From the NCBI GenBank assembly GCA_905221605.1, contig CAJNDS010001713.1:592001-656000 (forward strand): DNA of 64,000 nt, written 5' to 3'. Below are positions 9,168 to 20,340 of the stretch, piece by piece. The position numbers and the translations under genes are program-made. The first letter of the stretch is position 1. The number at the start of each line of letters is the position of its first letter. The notes under the pieces were generated by a model, which saw only the letters and a list, made by a program, of their open reading frames with translations, was not told where the DNA came from and did not search any database. The stretch is from Symbiodinium natans (lineage: Eukaryota > Sar > Dinophyceae > Suessiales > Symbiodiniaceae).

Positions 9168-12100
9168 AGTCGCAACAGCGGCTCTACGAGAGATTGCTCG
9201 ACCGGGAGCTGCGGAACCCTAAGCCCTATACACCCTAACCCCTATTGAACGGCTAGTCGGGTGCCAAAAACCCCTATTGAAGGTTGAAGGTTGGGGGGGT
9301 TTCAAAAAGGTATAGAAGGTTCGCGGATTAGGGTTCAGGGTTTGTTTGAAAGGTTGAGGGTATTCGGAGCTTAATTAGGCTTGGGGACCAGGGATTGCAA
9401 GGCTCTGCAGTGCAGTGAGGCTCAAAGTCTCAAAGCCTACCGCCTCCTCTACTTTTGCTTAAAACCTCAAAAGGATTTAAAAAAAAAAAAACAATCCCTA
9501 TATTACCCTTAATAAGGAAGAACATTTGCTATTTTTCGGGGTTCTTAAGCAGTTAGTAGTTCCTGCGGGGGCCTTCGAAGTGTCGGATGTTGGGGATGTG
9601 GGCCGAGCCTTGCGTGTTTTTCCATGGGAAGCTAGGCGTCTGTGAGCCCACTAAACCCTAAACCCTAAACCCTAAACCCTAAACCCTAAACCCTAAACCC
9701 TAAACCCTGTTTAAGTCGAAACCTAAACCCTGCAAACCCTCGAAGCCCCACGACCTCAAGCGGGAGGCGCTGAAGCCTCTTTTGGAGCAGCTACGGGGAG
9801 GCGATCAACTCGCCGAGATTTCCCGAGTCTTGCGGCGCCTTGTTATGGAAGCAGCGCCTTTTCTAGGGAGGCCCTTGGGGTATTGTCTGTTTTAAATTTT
9901 GTTGGGCATTCTCTGGGATGAAGAGGGTCCGACTTCGGAGTAGATGTCGGATGGTATATATAGAGGACAGCGGGCCAAGCTTGTACCCTAAACCCTAAAC
10001 CCTAACCCTGGAGCTATATCCCCCTTGGGACTATTTTGTTATTTTGTTTATATAAAACCACAGAGGACATCAAAAAGCATTATGTTTACCAAGGTTCTAA
10101 GGGGGGTATAGGGAGGTTGAAGGGGCTGAGGGTGTATCTCTGAACCCTAAACCCTAAACCCTAAACCCTAAACCCTAAACCCTAAACCCTAAACCCTAAA
10201 CCCTAAACCCTAAACCCTAAACCCTAAACCCTAAACCCTAAACCCTAAACCCTAACTCTGGAGGAATGTTCGAATGAGTCGCAAGCATCTTGGCCACATG
10301 GGGAGCTTGAACAAACCCAAATGTTGGGCTTTAGGGTTTAGGGTTTGGGGTTTAGGGTTTAGATGCTCACCCTTTTTCTAACAGCTCCTTAATAGGGATT
10401 CGAATACGGCGTATACTATGATCCCGATTAAGGACTGCTAGTATAAGGGGGGACATCCCAACCCAAATGGGTGATTTTTTTCCAAATTCCGTCTCCCTTT
10501 CTCAGGTGTAAAGCACCGCCCGGGTCTCTGAACCCCAAACCCTGTAGTGTGGCTGGTCTGCTTGGGGTTTAGGGTTTAGGGTTTAGGGCTACCTCAAGTA
10601 CCCCAAGCCATACTTTTTGGGTTGCTGTTACGATTCCTGGCAGCTTCTCCCAAGCAGACCATGGCAAACAAGTAGGCTTTGGGTTAAGACAAGGGCTGGG
10701 AGGGGAGAACACGGGGGGTTTCGCGCTTTTGTGAAGCCGCATCTTCGGGCTTCTTGTGGTTCAGGGTGGAACACGCTTGCCTAAGCTCAGAGGGCGACGT
10801 AGGTGTTTTAGGGGGCTATAGAAGGTAACAAAAAGGGGTTTTAAGGGAGAAGAAGATTAAGGGTCCCTTCAAGGAGGGGGTTCCTTCTTACACCCCTTAA
10901 TGTAGCCCCTAGTAGCCCCTAAACCCTAAACCCCCTCAAAACCGTCCACAGAGAGCAACTTTCCTCCTAAGCTGCAACCCCGTAGTGCTTGGCTAGATGG
11001 GTGGCAACAAACCATCCAGAAAAAAACAAAACCCCACAGGGCCCCGAGTACACGTGTAAAGCCTACTTGGAGGTTCATGGGTGCTTATAACCCCTACTAT
11101 AAGTCTACTTATAACCTACTTCGAGGACTTAGGAGGCTTGTGCTGCTGCAAGGGAGGTCCTTAGCACCCGGCTGGCTGCAGAGACCTGGTTGCAAAAAAA
11201 AGGAGGTTTATGAGTACAGTTGTAATTGGGGTTTAAAGTACCCTGAGCCTCCAAGCAGGGATGGGCGGCTCGTGCCCTGTGAGCGGAGCTCAATCGCATG
11301 GCTGCGGCTGTGGCCCTTGCTGCCGCTGCTCTGGTTCGGCAGGCGAAGGGGGGGTTTAGGGTTTAGGGTTTAGGGTTTAGGGTTTAGGGTTTAGGGTTTA
11401 GGGTTTAGGGTTTAGGGTTTAGGGTTTAGGGGCATCACCTTTTTCAAGAATCCCCAACTCCTTTTCGGCAGTTTCCCTCAAACACCTGGTTCGTCATAGC
11501 CTGCATTGAATGAAAACAGCTTGGTGACCTTTTTGCTAAAGGAGGCGAGGGGGGGGGTGGGGGGCTCTGGATAGTTCCGGTCTTGTCTGGTCCTCAAGAG
11601 GCTTCTTTTGCCAGTTCCCCGGTCCTGAATGACGTACACCTTCTGGTGCATGACATAGATAAGTACATGCCACACCACTGACAATTCAGTTCAACACCAA
11701 CGATAGGCACAACATTCATCACCAGTAATTACCAACAGGAACGCATGTGGTCATACTTGCCTCGGCATAACCTGATACTTCTTACGAAGCCTCTTTCGGG
11801 CCTTGCTTGGCCACTAAGCAAAAACCCTAAACCCTAAACCCTAGATTCTTCCTCGCGACCATCGCGCCACCAGGCAGATTTTGCCAAGCACGTGGCGAGC
11901 AGCACTCGGCTTGCAGAGATGAAGCGCAACCGCCCTCCTGAACGAGGATATGTTTGCGCATCTTGCCTAGGGCTCCTTGTGGACCGCATGAACCTTGAAA
12001 GGGTTTATGGTCCATGTACCTGAATCGGGATTCTAGTCGTATCGGGTATATGCCCCCCCCCCCCCCCCAAGTTTTCATTTTGTCCCCAAGGTTGGCCGCG

Positions 12101-12229
12101 ACTCAAAAGCAGCCAAAACGGAAAATGCCGGTTTGGCTGAAGGCTGTCGGGGAAGTGGGAGCCACGCGTTCCATCGATTCCAGTACTCGGAGAGCATCGC
12201 CATCAGAAGGAAAACGGCCGAGCGGGTAA
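9168..12229 (+). CDS. Hypothetical multi-exon protein
   Basis: Exon-like blocks at 9168-9214 (SQQRLYERLLDRELR), about 9560-9635 (AGAFEVSDVGDVGRALRVFP), 9746-9866 (HDLKREALKPLLEQLRGGDQ then EISRVLRRLVMEAAPF), 10256-10328 (LEECSNESQASWPHGELEQT), about 10596-10670, 11290-11350 (LNRMAAAVALAAAALVRQAK), 11845-11971 (RHQADFAKHVASSTRLAEMK then PERGYVCASC) and 12091-12229 (KQPKRKMPVWLKAVGE), ending at TAA 12227. The junction 11971/12091 is a GC-AG splice that removes a family B element exactly and keeps the frame. A block at about 7936-7977 (SEVETALGAMDPEAK) may be an earlier exon. The product is helical and basic with one CxxC; I do not recognise it. The introns are telomeric repeats and elements of families A, B, D, L and N. 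Confidence 0.55.
9470..9555. repeat. Dispersed element family L
   Basis: Copies at 9470-9555, 28598-28695 and 33676-33808. The best copy (33676-33808) has inverted ends CTACTATTTGCTTAAGAACC and GGTTCATAAGCAAATAATAG. The inner parts share TTCTTCCTTA and ATAGGGATT-like motifs. No coding capacity. Confidence 0.7.
10014..10113. repeat. Dispersed element family D
   Basis: Copies at 10014-10113 and 40612-40765. They share GCTATATCCCCCTTGGGA near the left end and GGTTCTAAGGGG(G/A)(G)TATAG at the right end. The 40612 copy contains a tandem duplication of its left half. It lies between exons ending near 40520 and starting at 40773; the bases GCTTCTCC/GCTTCTGC before TATATCCCC occur both at the exon end (about 40521) and inside (about 40672). 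Confidence 0.65.
10142..10256 (-). repeat. Interstitial CCCTAAA array
   Basis: Near-perfect CCCTAAA heptamers ending at an exon-like block (LEECSNES). The G-rich strand is the minus strand here, opposite to neighbours such as 11351-11430, so array orientation is not fixed relative to gene direction. Confidence 0.95.
11067..11257. repeat. Dispersed element family N
   Basis: Left end CTACTTGGAGGTTCATGGGT and a right end that is its imperfect complement (CCTGAGCCTCCAAGCAGGG). Copies: 11067-11257, 38160-38252, 48898-49045 (with a further left-arm fragment at 48818-48853) and a partial at 7795-7827. The shared interior includes TACTTACAACCCC and GTAGACTTATA. This copy has extra sequence (about 11125-11200) with CACCCGGCTGGCTGCAGAGA, related to 25262-25297. 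Confidence 0.75.
11974..12091. repeat. Palindromic element family B (family entry)
   Basis: Ends resemble CCTTGGGGACCACATGAACC and its complement; the interior has GGGTATATGACCCCAA and ACTCTTAATCAGGTATATG-like sequence. Copies: 11974-12091, 22954-23094 (internal duplication), 24024-24130 (right end cut), 25443-25555, 26334-26433 (degenerate), 38272-38461 (internal duplication), 39682-39793, 41533-41714 (internal duplication), 49091-49203. At least five sit between two exon-like blocks. The arms contain GAACCCTAAA, itself telomere-like. In this copy the native CCCC run has become a poly-C tract. Confidence 0.85.
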
Positions 12230-13560
12230 TCTGTCGCAGGAGGTGTCACCGGGGTCTCTTGAGTTCAAGCACGTGATATCACGACGCGTTACTAGTGGCA
12301 TGCACCTGAAATTGTCTATCTCCTGCATCCGAAGTTCTTGGTCCACCAGGCATCGGTTGTTTGCAGGTACTCCTGTTCTGGCTACATCTTGAAGAAACGG
12401 CAGGTTGTAGCCATTTCTAAGCTGCATGGTAGGCGGGAAGCCCAAAGGCCAGCAACCATGATCCTGAAGACATGTGTGCCTGAATGCCTGAGGCACCCCC
12501 TTCACCCCTGCTAGAGCTGTGGACCACTGGACCACACATGACCATCATCTTCCCCGTGTGTCTTCTGTGCTACGCCCTATAAGGGCCTGGGACCCGCCCT
12601 GCCATCGTTCACTGTGCTTATATGAGACATGTATGTGCTGGAATATATCTAGGAGGATTCCAGGGCAAGATCCAGGTTGAAGGGTGACAGGCAAAGCCAA
12701 ACAGTTTCATTCTTAGCTGCTGCCATCATCTCTGCTTCTATTTGTGCACTCACTATTTTCTGGGATGGGGAGCTACATGAAGATCACCTGCCAGTTTGTC
12801 TCGCGTGGCCGACACTTTTGGTTCATCAGGCACACTTCGCTTGGCTTAGTTACTTAGTACTCGTTGTCGAGTAGGTAACCTTTAACCTTGTTGGGGGATT
12901 AGATTCCCTTGATAATCCCACAGGTTAACATGTCTTTATCATCTTTAGACTTGGCTTCTTGTTCTGCTGTTTGGGCAACGCTGTGGCATACTTGGTTCTT
13001 GAGCAGGATCTTGGCCATTAGCAGGTCCTGCCAGACTAGGTAGAAACCGGGGCTTTTCCCGAACTTATCCCAGGAAGATTGCCAAGTCTAGCTTTTTGCA
13101 AGCGGCAGCATGGTGCTGGGAAGTGCAAGCGGCAGCATGGTGCTGGGAAGTGCCATTGGCATGAGTGGTCAAGGTGCTGGATGTCGCAATATTGCCTTTC
13201 ATCTGGCATGCTGCATCGCAACGCAAAGGCTCCAGCTGCACCTCCAAGCACTGGGGGTGTGCCCGGTCAGTTTCTCCAGCCACGCGATTGACTCACAAAT
13301 GCTTCTTGGGCCGATGGCCCGAACAATGCCCCACAGATCGCCTGTCCCAGGCTGCGCTCTAGTCTTGCTGCTGCCCACACTACTTGGGGGTTGTGCGAGA
13401 GGTCCTTGCTTTTGACCAATGTATATTCAATGAATATTCAATGGAAATTTGACAGAGACTGTCGCAGCGCGCGACAGATTGGCGAAAGATACCGCCAAAG
13501 ACGTCGCACTCTTCGCGAGAATTCTGAGGTTACGCTTCGTGGCTCTTGAACAGCATGTCA
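12230..13560. other. Unassigned unique sequence
   Basis: No telomeric blocks and no convincing exon. A minus-strand ORF of 110 codons spans 12203-12535 but overlaps the 3' end of the preceding plus-strand model and resembles nothing I know. A family E element lies at about 12873-12940. Near 13106-13158 there is a short tandem pair of GGCAGCATGGTGCTGGGAAG. Confidence 0.5.
12873..12940. repeat. Dispersed element family E
   Basis: Copies at 12873-12940, 22828-22925 and 56044-56168. They share GAGTAGGTAACCTTTAACCT at the left, a TTGGGGGTAT core, and a complementary GGTTAACCTTT-like right part. The two larger copies continue to GGATACTGGACAACTAAG. The 56044 copy carries about 30 bp of extra sequence between two TAACCT motifs. 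Confidence 0.7.
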
Positions 13561-13561
13561 T

Positions 13562-13720
13562 AGGCCTGGCAGCTTGCAGTTCTTGAGCTTCGGAGGCGAG
13601 GTCAACCAGAGCATGGAGAATGTGGCCCTGCCGGGCAGCTTGCAGTCCTTGAGGTTCGGCGTTTCTTTCAACCAGAGCTTGGCGAATGTGGACTTGCCAA
13701 GTGAACTTGTGTGCTTTGAT
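13562..13720 (+). pseudogene. Fragment of FNQSL-type leucine-rich repeat coding sequence
   Basis: One plus-strand frame gives about two and a half 23-residue repeats: PGSLQFLSFGGEVNQSMENV, ALPGSLQSLRFGVSFNQSL and ANVDLPSEL. This pattern (LPxSLQxLxFGxxFNQSLxxVxL) is, to my knowledge, a very common dinoflagellate repeat related to LRR/FNIP-like repeats. The frame continues to 13849 but loses the repeat after DLPSEL. There are no flanking exons of the same kind, so it is an isolated exon or relic. The 142-codon minus-strand ORF opposite it is the shadow. Confidence 0.6.
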
Positions 13721-13989
13721 GGTTTGGGTTTATCTGTTGTTGTGCACGCGTCTGGTGACAAGAAGGGCCCCGTGCAGGTTAACAAAAGTAGCTTGAAAGA
13801 CTTTGCACTTTCGGTGAGGAGCTTGAATTTCCGCGTGAAACACTGCTGACAAGCATGCAGATTCAGTTCCGGTGTGACCAGCAAGGCCTCTTCCGCAGGG
13901 ATATGTTTCTGCAACATAGGTGGCGGCAGGGACCAGGGAACTTGATTCTCGCAGGGCAGGGGCTTCTGTGCCCAAGTCCACGGCACGAT

Positions 13990-16900
13990 GTCCGCTTGTA
14001 AATCGACGGTGGCGCGGTGCAGTGTCCGCTTGCGTGCAGCGCATGTCTCTTCCCTCCGTGCCTCTGTTTCGATCGAGCCAATCCACTTAGGGTCAAAGCG
14101 CCCGAGGAGCTAAACTTCTTGCCCCACGTCTCCGGGCTCTACTTCAAGTGGCAGTCCCGACAGACACGTGCAGCTGTGCCTGCATGCTGCCTGGTGCGCA
14201 TGCGCTGACAGCTTATGTTCAAAGCTTTGTAGAAACATCTTCGTGGCTGTCCCCGCCGGTGAGCATCTGCAGATGTTACCGGTGCAGTGTCAAGCCGCAC
14301 TGGCTTTGGGTCCTCATGAAGGCAAGCATTCGGCGCTACACGGTGGTGAGGCTCAGCATGCAGTGCGCAAATTGCGGTACGTGGAAACAGCTGCCAGCCC
14401 CCACAAGGCCTGAGCTTCGAGCTGCATCATCTGCATGCACTATAGAAGTTACTGTTTTTGTTACTTTGGGCCCAGTTCCCTATGCACTCTCTTCAGCTCT
14501 CATGCAGCTGCGCAGGTGTTGCAGGGTGGCTGATGTCACACCGTCGCTGGTACTGGATTGTGTCCCCTGGCCTACTCTCTGCAGTTTCCTTGCTCAAGTG
14601 GAATGCTGCAAGTGCTGCCCTTTAGCAACGAGACTGTCTGGGTCAGGAGCCAGATCGGTGGGCTGCATGGTGGCCGCCTGCAGCGTGTGCTTGTGAGGAC
14701 ACCTCTAGATTTTCAGGCCAAAACAGCGTGTGCCTGGTGCTGCCGGTCGACAACTTCTCCCCTGAATACAACATGCAACGTTCAGAAATGGATGCCGTGG
14801 CAAGAGTAGCCGTGCCTCTGACTTTGCTGCCTTTGCTTCCGATGGGCGGCGAGCCTGCTGCATAAGCTTTGCACAAAAGCAGCGATAGTTGCCGCTTTGC
14901 ATCCCGTTGAGAATTCTAGATGCAGATCACTGCATTTCCCGGGTGACCAGCCAAAGCCTCTTCTGCAGGCGTACGTTTCTGCAAATAGGTGGAGGCAGGG
15001 ACAAGCACGATCTTCAAGGGGTAGGAGTTTTTGTGCCCCACTCAAGAGCTCACAGCGAAGCATCCGCTTGTAAATCGACAGTGGCGGGGTGCAACGTCAC
15101 TTTACTTGCAGTGCAAGTCTCTTGCCTCCGGGCCTTTATTTCAGCTGCGAGCAGTCCGCAGCCCCACGGTGCCTTGATGATTGCTGTTACAGTGAAGTGC
15201 TGCAGACTGCGCGGTGCGCATGCGCTGACAACTTATGTAGAAGCATCTTCGTGGCTGTCCCCGCCGGTGAGCATCTGCAGATGCTACCGGCGCAGTGTCA
15301 AGCCGCACTGGCTCTGGGTCCTCATGAAAGCATGCATTCGACGCTGCACGGTGGTGAGGCTCGGCGGCACGCAGCATGCTCTGCGCAAACGGCAGTGCGT
15401 GGAAACCGCAGCCACCCCCCACAAAGCCTGAGCTTCGAGCTGCATCATCTGCATGCCCACGCCCTACAAGTTGCTGTTTGTGTTCCTCTGGGTTCTGTTC
15501 GGTGTTTGCGCACTTGCGCAGAAGTGGCAGCGCAGCACTGATATTGGAATTTTTCACCTGCGCCTGCAGCTTGCCGTTTCTTGACAGCGAAAACATGCAA
15601 GCGACAACCTGCACCCTCGGCAATGCAGACTGACCGGTCAGTGAGCAAGATGTGTGCGCTGCCCAATGGCTGCAGGCAGCGTGTGCTTGCAAGTGTGCCT
15701 GGTTATGCTTTTGCAGGCCTGTGCGCCTGGTGCTGTCGGGAGGAGGACGGCTTTCTTCCCCAACGCACCCTACAACGCTCAGAAAGGGCCATCATCGCGC
15801 AATAGCGACGGTGCCTCTGACTCTTCTGCCTTTTGCTACGGTTATGCGAGCCAGCGTTCTAATCCGGAGGTGCCTACTTGAGCCTTGAGCTTGGCATAAG
15901 TGCTGCAATACCAGTTTTCATCCCATTGAAGTTTTGGGTGCCGATGAAGCCACCCAAACGCTACTGGCTCACGCGCCTGCAGGTTCATGGCTCCCGTTCG
16001 GCCAGCAGAGCCTCTTCTGCAGGCGTATGTTTCTGCACAAAATAGCTCGAGACAGGGACCAGAAAACTGGATACTTCAGGGGCACACATTACTGTGCCCA
16101 ACTCAAAAGTTCACAGCGAAGCACCCACTCGTAAATCGGCGAAGGCGCGGTGCAGTGTCGGCTTGCGTGCAGTGCATGTCTCTTCCCTCCGTGCCTCTGT
16201 TTCAGCTGAGAGCATTTTGCGGCCCAGTAGTGCCATAATGAACGCAGTTGCAGTCCAAAACTTGCAAGAGAAGAACACCCTACTTCAAGTGGCAGCCCCG
16301 ATAGACACGCGCAGCTGTACCTGCATGCTGCCTGGTGCGCATGCGCTGACAGCTTATCTGAAAACTTTGTAGTTGTAGAAACATCTTCGTGGCTGTCCCC
16401 GCCGGTGAGCATCTGCAGATGTTGCCGGCGCAGTTTCAATCCGCACTGGCTCTGGGTCCTCATGAAGGCAAGCATTCGAGCATTCGACGCGCCAAGTGGC
16501 GAGGCTCGGCGGCACGCAGCATGCAGTGCGCAACTTGCAGTTCGTGGAAGCAGCTGCCAGCCCCCACAAGGCCTGAGCTTCGAGCTGCATCATCTGCATG
16601 CCCTACACGTTACTGTTTTTGTTACTCTGCGCCCAGTTCCCTACGCACTCTCTTCCGCTTTCATACAGCTGCGCAGGTGTTGCAGGGTGGCTGATGTCAC
16701 ACCGTCGCTGGTACTGGATTGTGTCCCCTGGCCTACTCTCTGCAGTTTCCTTGCTCAAGTGGAATGCTGCAAGTGCTGCCCTTTAGCAACGCAGACTGTC
16801 TGGGTCAGGAGCCAGATCGGTGGGCTGCATGGTGAGCGTGTGCTTTGAGATAGCTTTACACTGTCATGCCAAAACAGCGTGCACCTGGTGCGGTCGGTCG

Positions 16901-19900
16901 GGGGACAACTTCTTCCTTGAATACGACATGCAACGTTCAGAAATGGATGCCGTGTCAAGAGTAGCCGTGCCTCTGACTTTGCTTTGACTGCCGTTGCGCG
17001 GCGAGCCTGCTGCCTAAGCTTTGCACAAAAGCAGCAATGATTGCCGCTTTGCATCCCCTTGAGAATTCTAGATGCAGATTACTGCGTTTCCCGGATGACC
17101 AGCCAAAGCCTCTTCTGCAGGCGTACGTTTCTGCAAATAGGTGGAGGTAGGGACAAGAAGGATCTTCAAGGGGCAGGAATGTTTGTGCCTCACTCAAGAG
17201 TTCACAGCGAAGCATCCGCTTGTAAATCGACAGTGGCGGGGTGCAACATCACTTGACTTGCAGTGCAAGCCCAAGTCTCTTGTCTCCGGTCCTCTGTTTC
17301 AGCTGCGAGCAGTCCGCAGTCCCGCGGTGCCTTGATGATTGCTGTTACAGTGATGTGCTGCACACTGCGCGGTGCGCATGCGCTGACAGCTTATGCAGAA
17401 GCATCTTCTTGGCTGTCCCCGCCGGTGAGAATCTGCAGATGTTACCGGCGCAGTGTCAAGCCGAACTGGTTCAGGCAAGCACCTTGGCCTACTCTCTGCA
17501 GTTTCCTTGCTCAAGTGGAATGCTGCAAGTGCTGCCCTTTAGCAACGCAGACTGTCTGGGTCAGGAGCCAGATCGGTGGGCTGCATGTTGGCCGCCTGCA
17601 GCGTGTGCTTTGAGATAGCTTTACATTGTCAGGACAAAACAGCGTGTGCCTGGTGCGGTCGGTCGGGGGACAACTTCTTCCTTGAATACGACATGCAACG
17701 TTCAGAGATGGATGCCGTCGCAAGAGTGGCTGAGCCTCTGACTTTGCTTTGACTTCCGTTGCGCGGCGAGCCTGCTGCCTAAAGCTTTGCACAAAAGCAG
17801 CAATGATTGCCGCTTTGCATCCCCTTGAGAATCCTAGATGCAGATTACTGCGTTTCCCGGATGACCAGCCAAAGCCTCTTCTGCAGGCGTACGTTTCTGC
17901 AAATAGGTGGAGGCAGGGACAAGAAGGATCTTCAAGGGGCAGGAATGTTTGTGCCCCACTCAAGAGTTCACAGCGAAGCATCCGCTTGTAAATCGACAGT
18001 GGCGGGGTGCAACATCACTTGACTTGCAGTGCAAGCCCAAGTCTCTTGTCTCCGGTCCTCTGTTTCAGCTGCGAGCAGTCCGCAGTCCCGCGGTGCCTTG
18101 ATGATTGCTGTTACAGTGAAGTGCTGCACACTGCGCGGTGCGCATGCGCTGACAGCTTATGCAGAAGCATCTTCGTGGCTGTCCCCGCCGGTGAGCATCT
18201 GCAGATGTTGCCGGCGCAGTTTCAATCCGCACTGGCTCTGGGTCCTCATGAAGGCAAGCATTCGAGCATTCGACGCGCCAAGTGGCGAGGCTCGGCGGCA
18301 CGCAGCATGCAGTGCGCAAATTGCAGTTCGTGGAAACAGCTGCCAGCCCCCACAAGGCCTGAGCTTCGAGCTGCATCATCTGCATGCCCTACACGTTACT
18401 GTTTTTGTTACTCTGCGCCCAGTTCCCTACGCACTCTCTTCCGCTTTCATACAGCTGCGCAGGTGTTGCAGGCTGGCTGATGTCACACCGTCGCTGGTAC
18501 TGGATTGTGTCCCCTGGCCTACTCTCTGCAGTTTCCTTGCTCAAGTGGAATGCTGCAAGTGCTGCCCTTTAGCAACGCAGACTTTCTGGGTCAGGAGCCA
18601 GATCGGTGGGCTGCATGGTGAGCGTGTGCTTTGAGATAGCTTTACACTGTCATGCCAAAACAGCGTGCACCTGGTGCGGTCGGTCGGGGGACAACTTCTT
18701 CCTTGAATACGACATGCAACGTTCAGAAATGGATGCCGTGGCAAGAGTAGCCGTGCCTCTGACTTTGCTTTGACTGCCGTTGCGCGGCGAGCCTGCTGCC
18801 TAAGCTTTGCACAAAAGCAGCAATGATTGCCGCTTTGCATCCCCTTGAGAATTCTAGATGCAGATTACTGCGTTTCCCGGATGACCAGCCAAAGCCTCTT
18901 CTGCAGGCGTACGTTTCTGCAAATAGGTGGAGGTAGGGACAAGAAGGATCTTCAAGGGGCAGGAATGTTTGTGCCTCACTCAAGAGTTCACAGCGAAGCA
19001 TCCGCTTGTAAATCGACAGTGGCGGGGTGCAACATCACTTGACTTGCAGTGCAAGCCCAAGTCTCTTGTCTCCGGTCCTCTGTTTCAGCTGCGAGCAGTC
19101 CGCAGTCCCGCGGTGCCTTGATGATTGCTGTTACAGTGATGTGCTGCAGGGACAAGAAGGATCTTCAAGGGGCAGGAATGTTTGTGCCCCACTGAAGAGT
19201 TCACAGCGAAGCATCCGCTTGTAAATCGACAGTGGCGGGGTGCAACATCACTTGACTTGCAGTGCAAGCCCAAGTCTCTTGTCTCCGGTCCTCTGTTTCA
19301 GCTGCGAGCAGTCCGCAGTCCCGCGGTGCCTTGATGATTGCTGTTACAGTGATGTGCTGCAGGGACAAGAAGGATCTTCAAGGGGCAGGAATGTTTGTGC
19401 CCCACTGAAGAGTTCACAGCGAAGCATCCGCTTGTAAATCGACAGTGGCGGGGTGCAACATCACTTGACTTGCAGTGCAAGCCCAAGTCTCTTGTCTCCG
19501 GTCCTCTGTTTCAGCTGCGAGCAGTCCGCAGTCCCGCGGTGCCTTGATGATTGCTGTTACAGTGAAGTGCTGCAGACTGCGCGGTGCGCATGCGCTGACA
19601 GCTTATGTAGAAGCATCTTCGTGGCTGTCCCCGCCAGTGAGCATCTGCAGATGTTACCGGCGCAGTGTCAAGCCGCACTGGCTCTGGGTCCTCATGAAAG
19701 GCAAGCATTCGAGCATTCGACGCTGCACGCGCAAAGAAGTGGTGAGGCTCCTTGGCGCGCAGCACGCAGTCCGCAAATCGCGGTGCGTGGAAGCAGCTGC
19801 CAACCCCCACAAAGCCTGAGCTTCGAGCTGCATCATCTGCATGCCCTACACGTTACTGTTTTTGATACTCTCCCCCCAGTTCCCTGCGCATTCTCTTCAG

Positions 19901-20340
19901 CTCGGGTGGCTGATGTCACACCGTCGCTGGTACTGGATTGTGTCCCCTGGCCTACTCTCTGCAGTTTCCTTCCACCCAAGTGGAATGCTGCAAGTGCTGC
20001 CCCTTAGCAAAACAGACTGTCTGGGTCAGGAGCAAGATCGGTGGGCTGCATGGTGGCCGCCTGCAGCGTGTGCTATTTTGAGATTACCTCTAGATTTTCA
20101 GGCAAAACAGCGTGTGCCTGGTGCTGTCGGTCGGGGGACGAAGCTTCCCTGAATACGACATGCAACGTTCAGAAATGGATGCCGTTGACAAAGTGGCCGT
20201 GCCTCTGACGTTGCTGCCTTTGACTTCCGTTGCGCGGCGAGCCTGCTGCCAATGATTGCCGCCTTACATCCCGTTGAGAATTCTAGGTGCAGATCGCTGC
20301 ATTTCCCGAGTGACCAGCCAAGGCTGTCCTCCAGCATCTT
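13990..20340. repeat. Tandem array of about 1-kb units
   Basis: The marker GGCTGTCCCCGCCGGTGAG recurs near 14247, 15256, 16391, 17411, 18177 and (with one change) 19622, giving spacings of about 1.0, 1.1, 1.0, 0.77 and 1.4 kb. The segment 16.4-17.3 kb is repeated 1786 bp downstream at 18.2-19.1 kb almost without change, and the 766-bp unit is a shortened version. Each unit contains ACCAGCCAAAGCCTCTTCTG and GCGCATGCGCTGACA. ORFs of 60-200 codons occur in several frames and both strands, but none carries a recognisable domain. The array holds no TTTAGGG blocks. It could be a large repetitive intron, a satellite, or an array of a short non-coding gene. Confidence 0.85.
18936..19574. repeat. 213-bp exact triplication inside the array
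   Basis: GGGACAAGAAGGATCTTCAA starts at 18936, 19149 and 19362, so the period is 213 bp, with near-identical copies. 213 is 71 codons, so one plus-strand frame stays open through each copy. The high identity suggests a very recent duplication or an assembly effect. Confidence 0.9.

Noticed and set aside
14148..19842. Many ORFs of 60-200 codons in the tandem array as repeated genes
   Set aside because: Open frames occur on both strands with no domain and no consistent start; they repeat because the DNA repeats.
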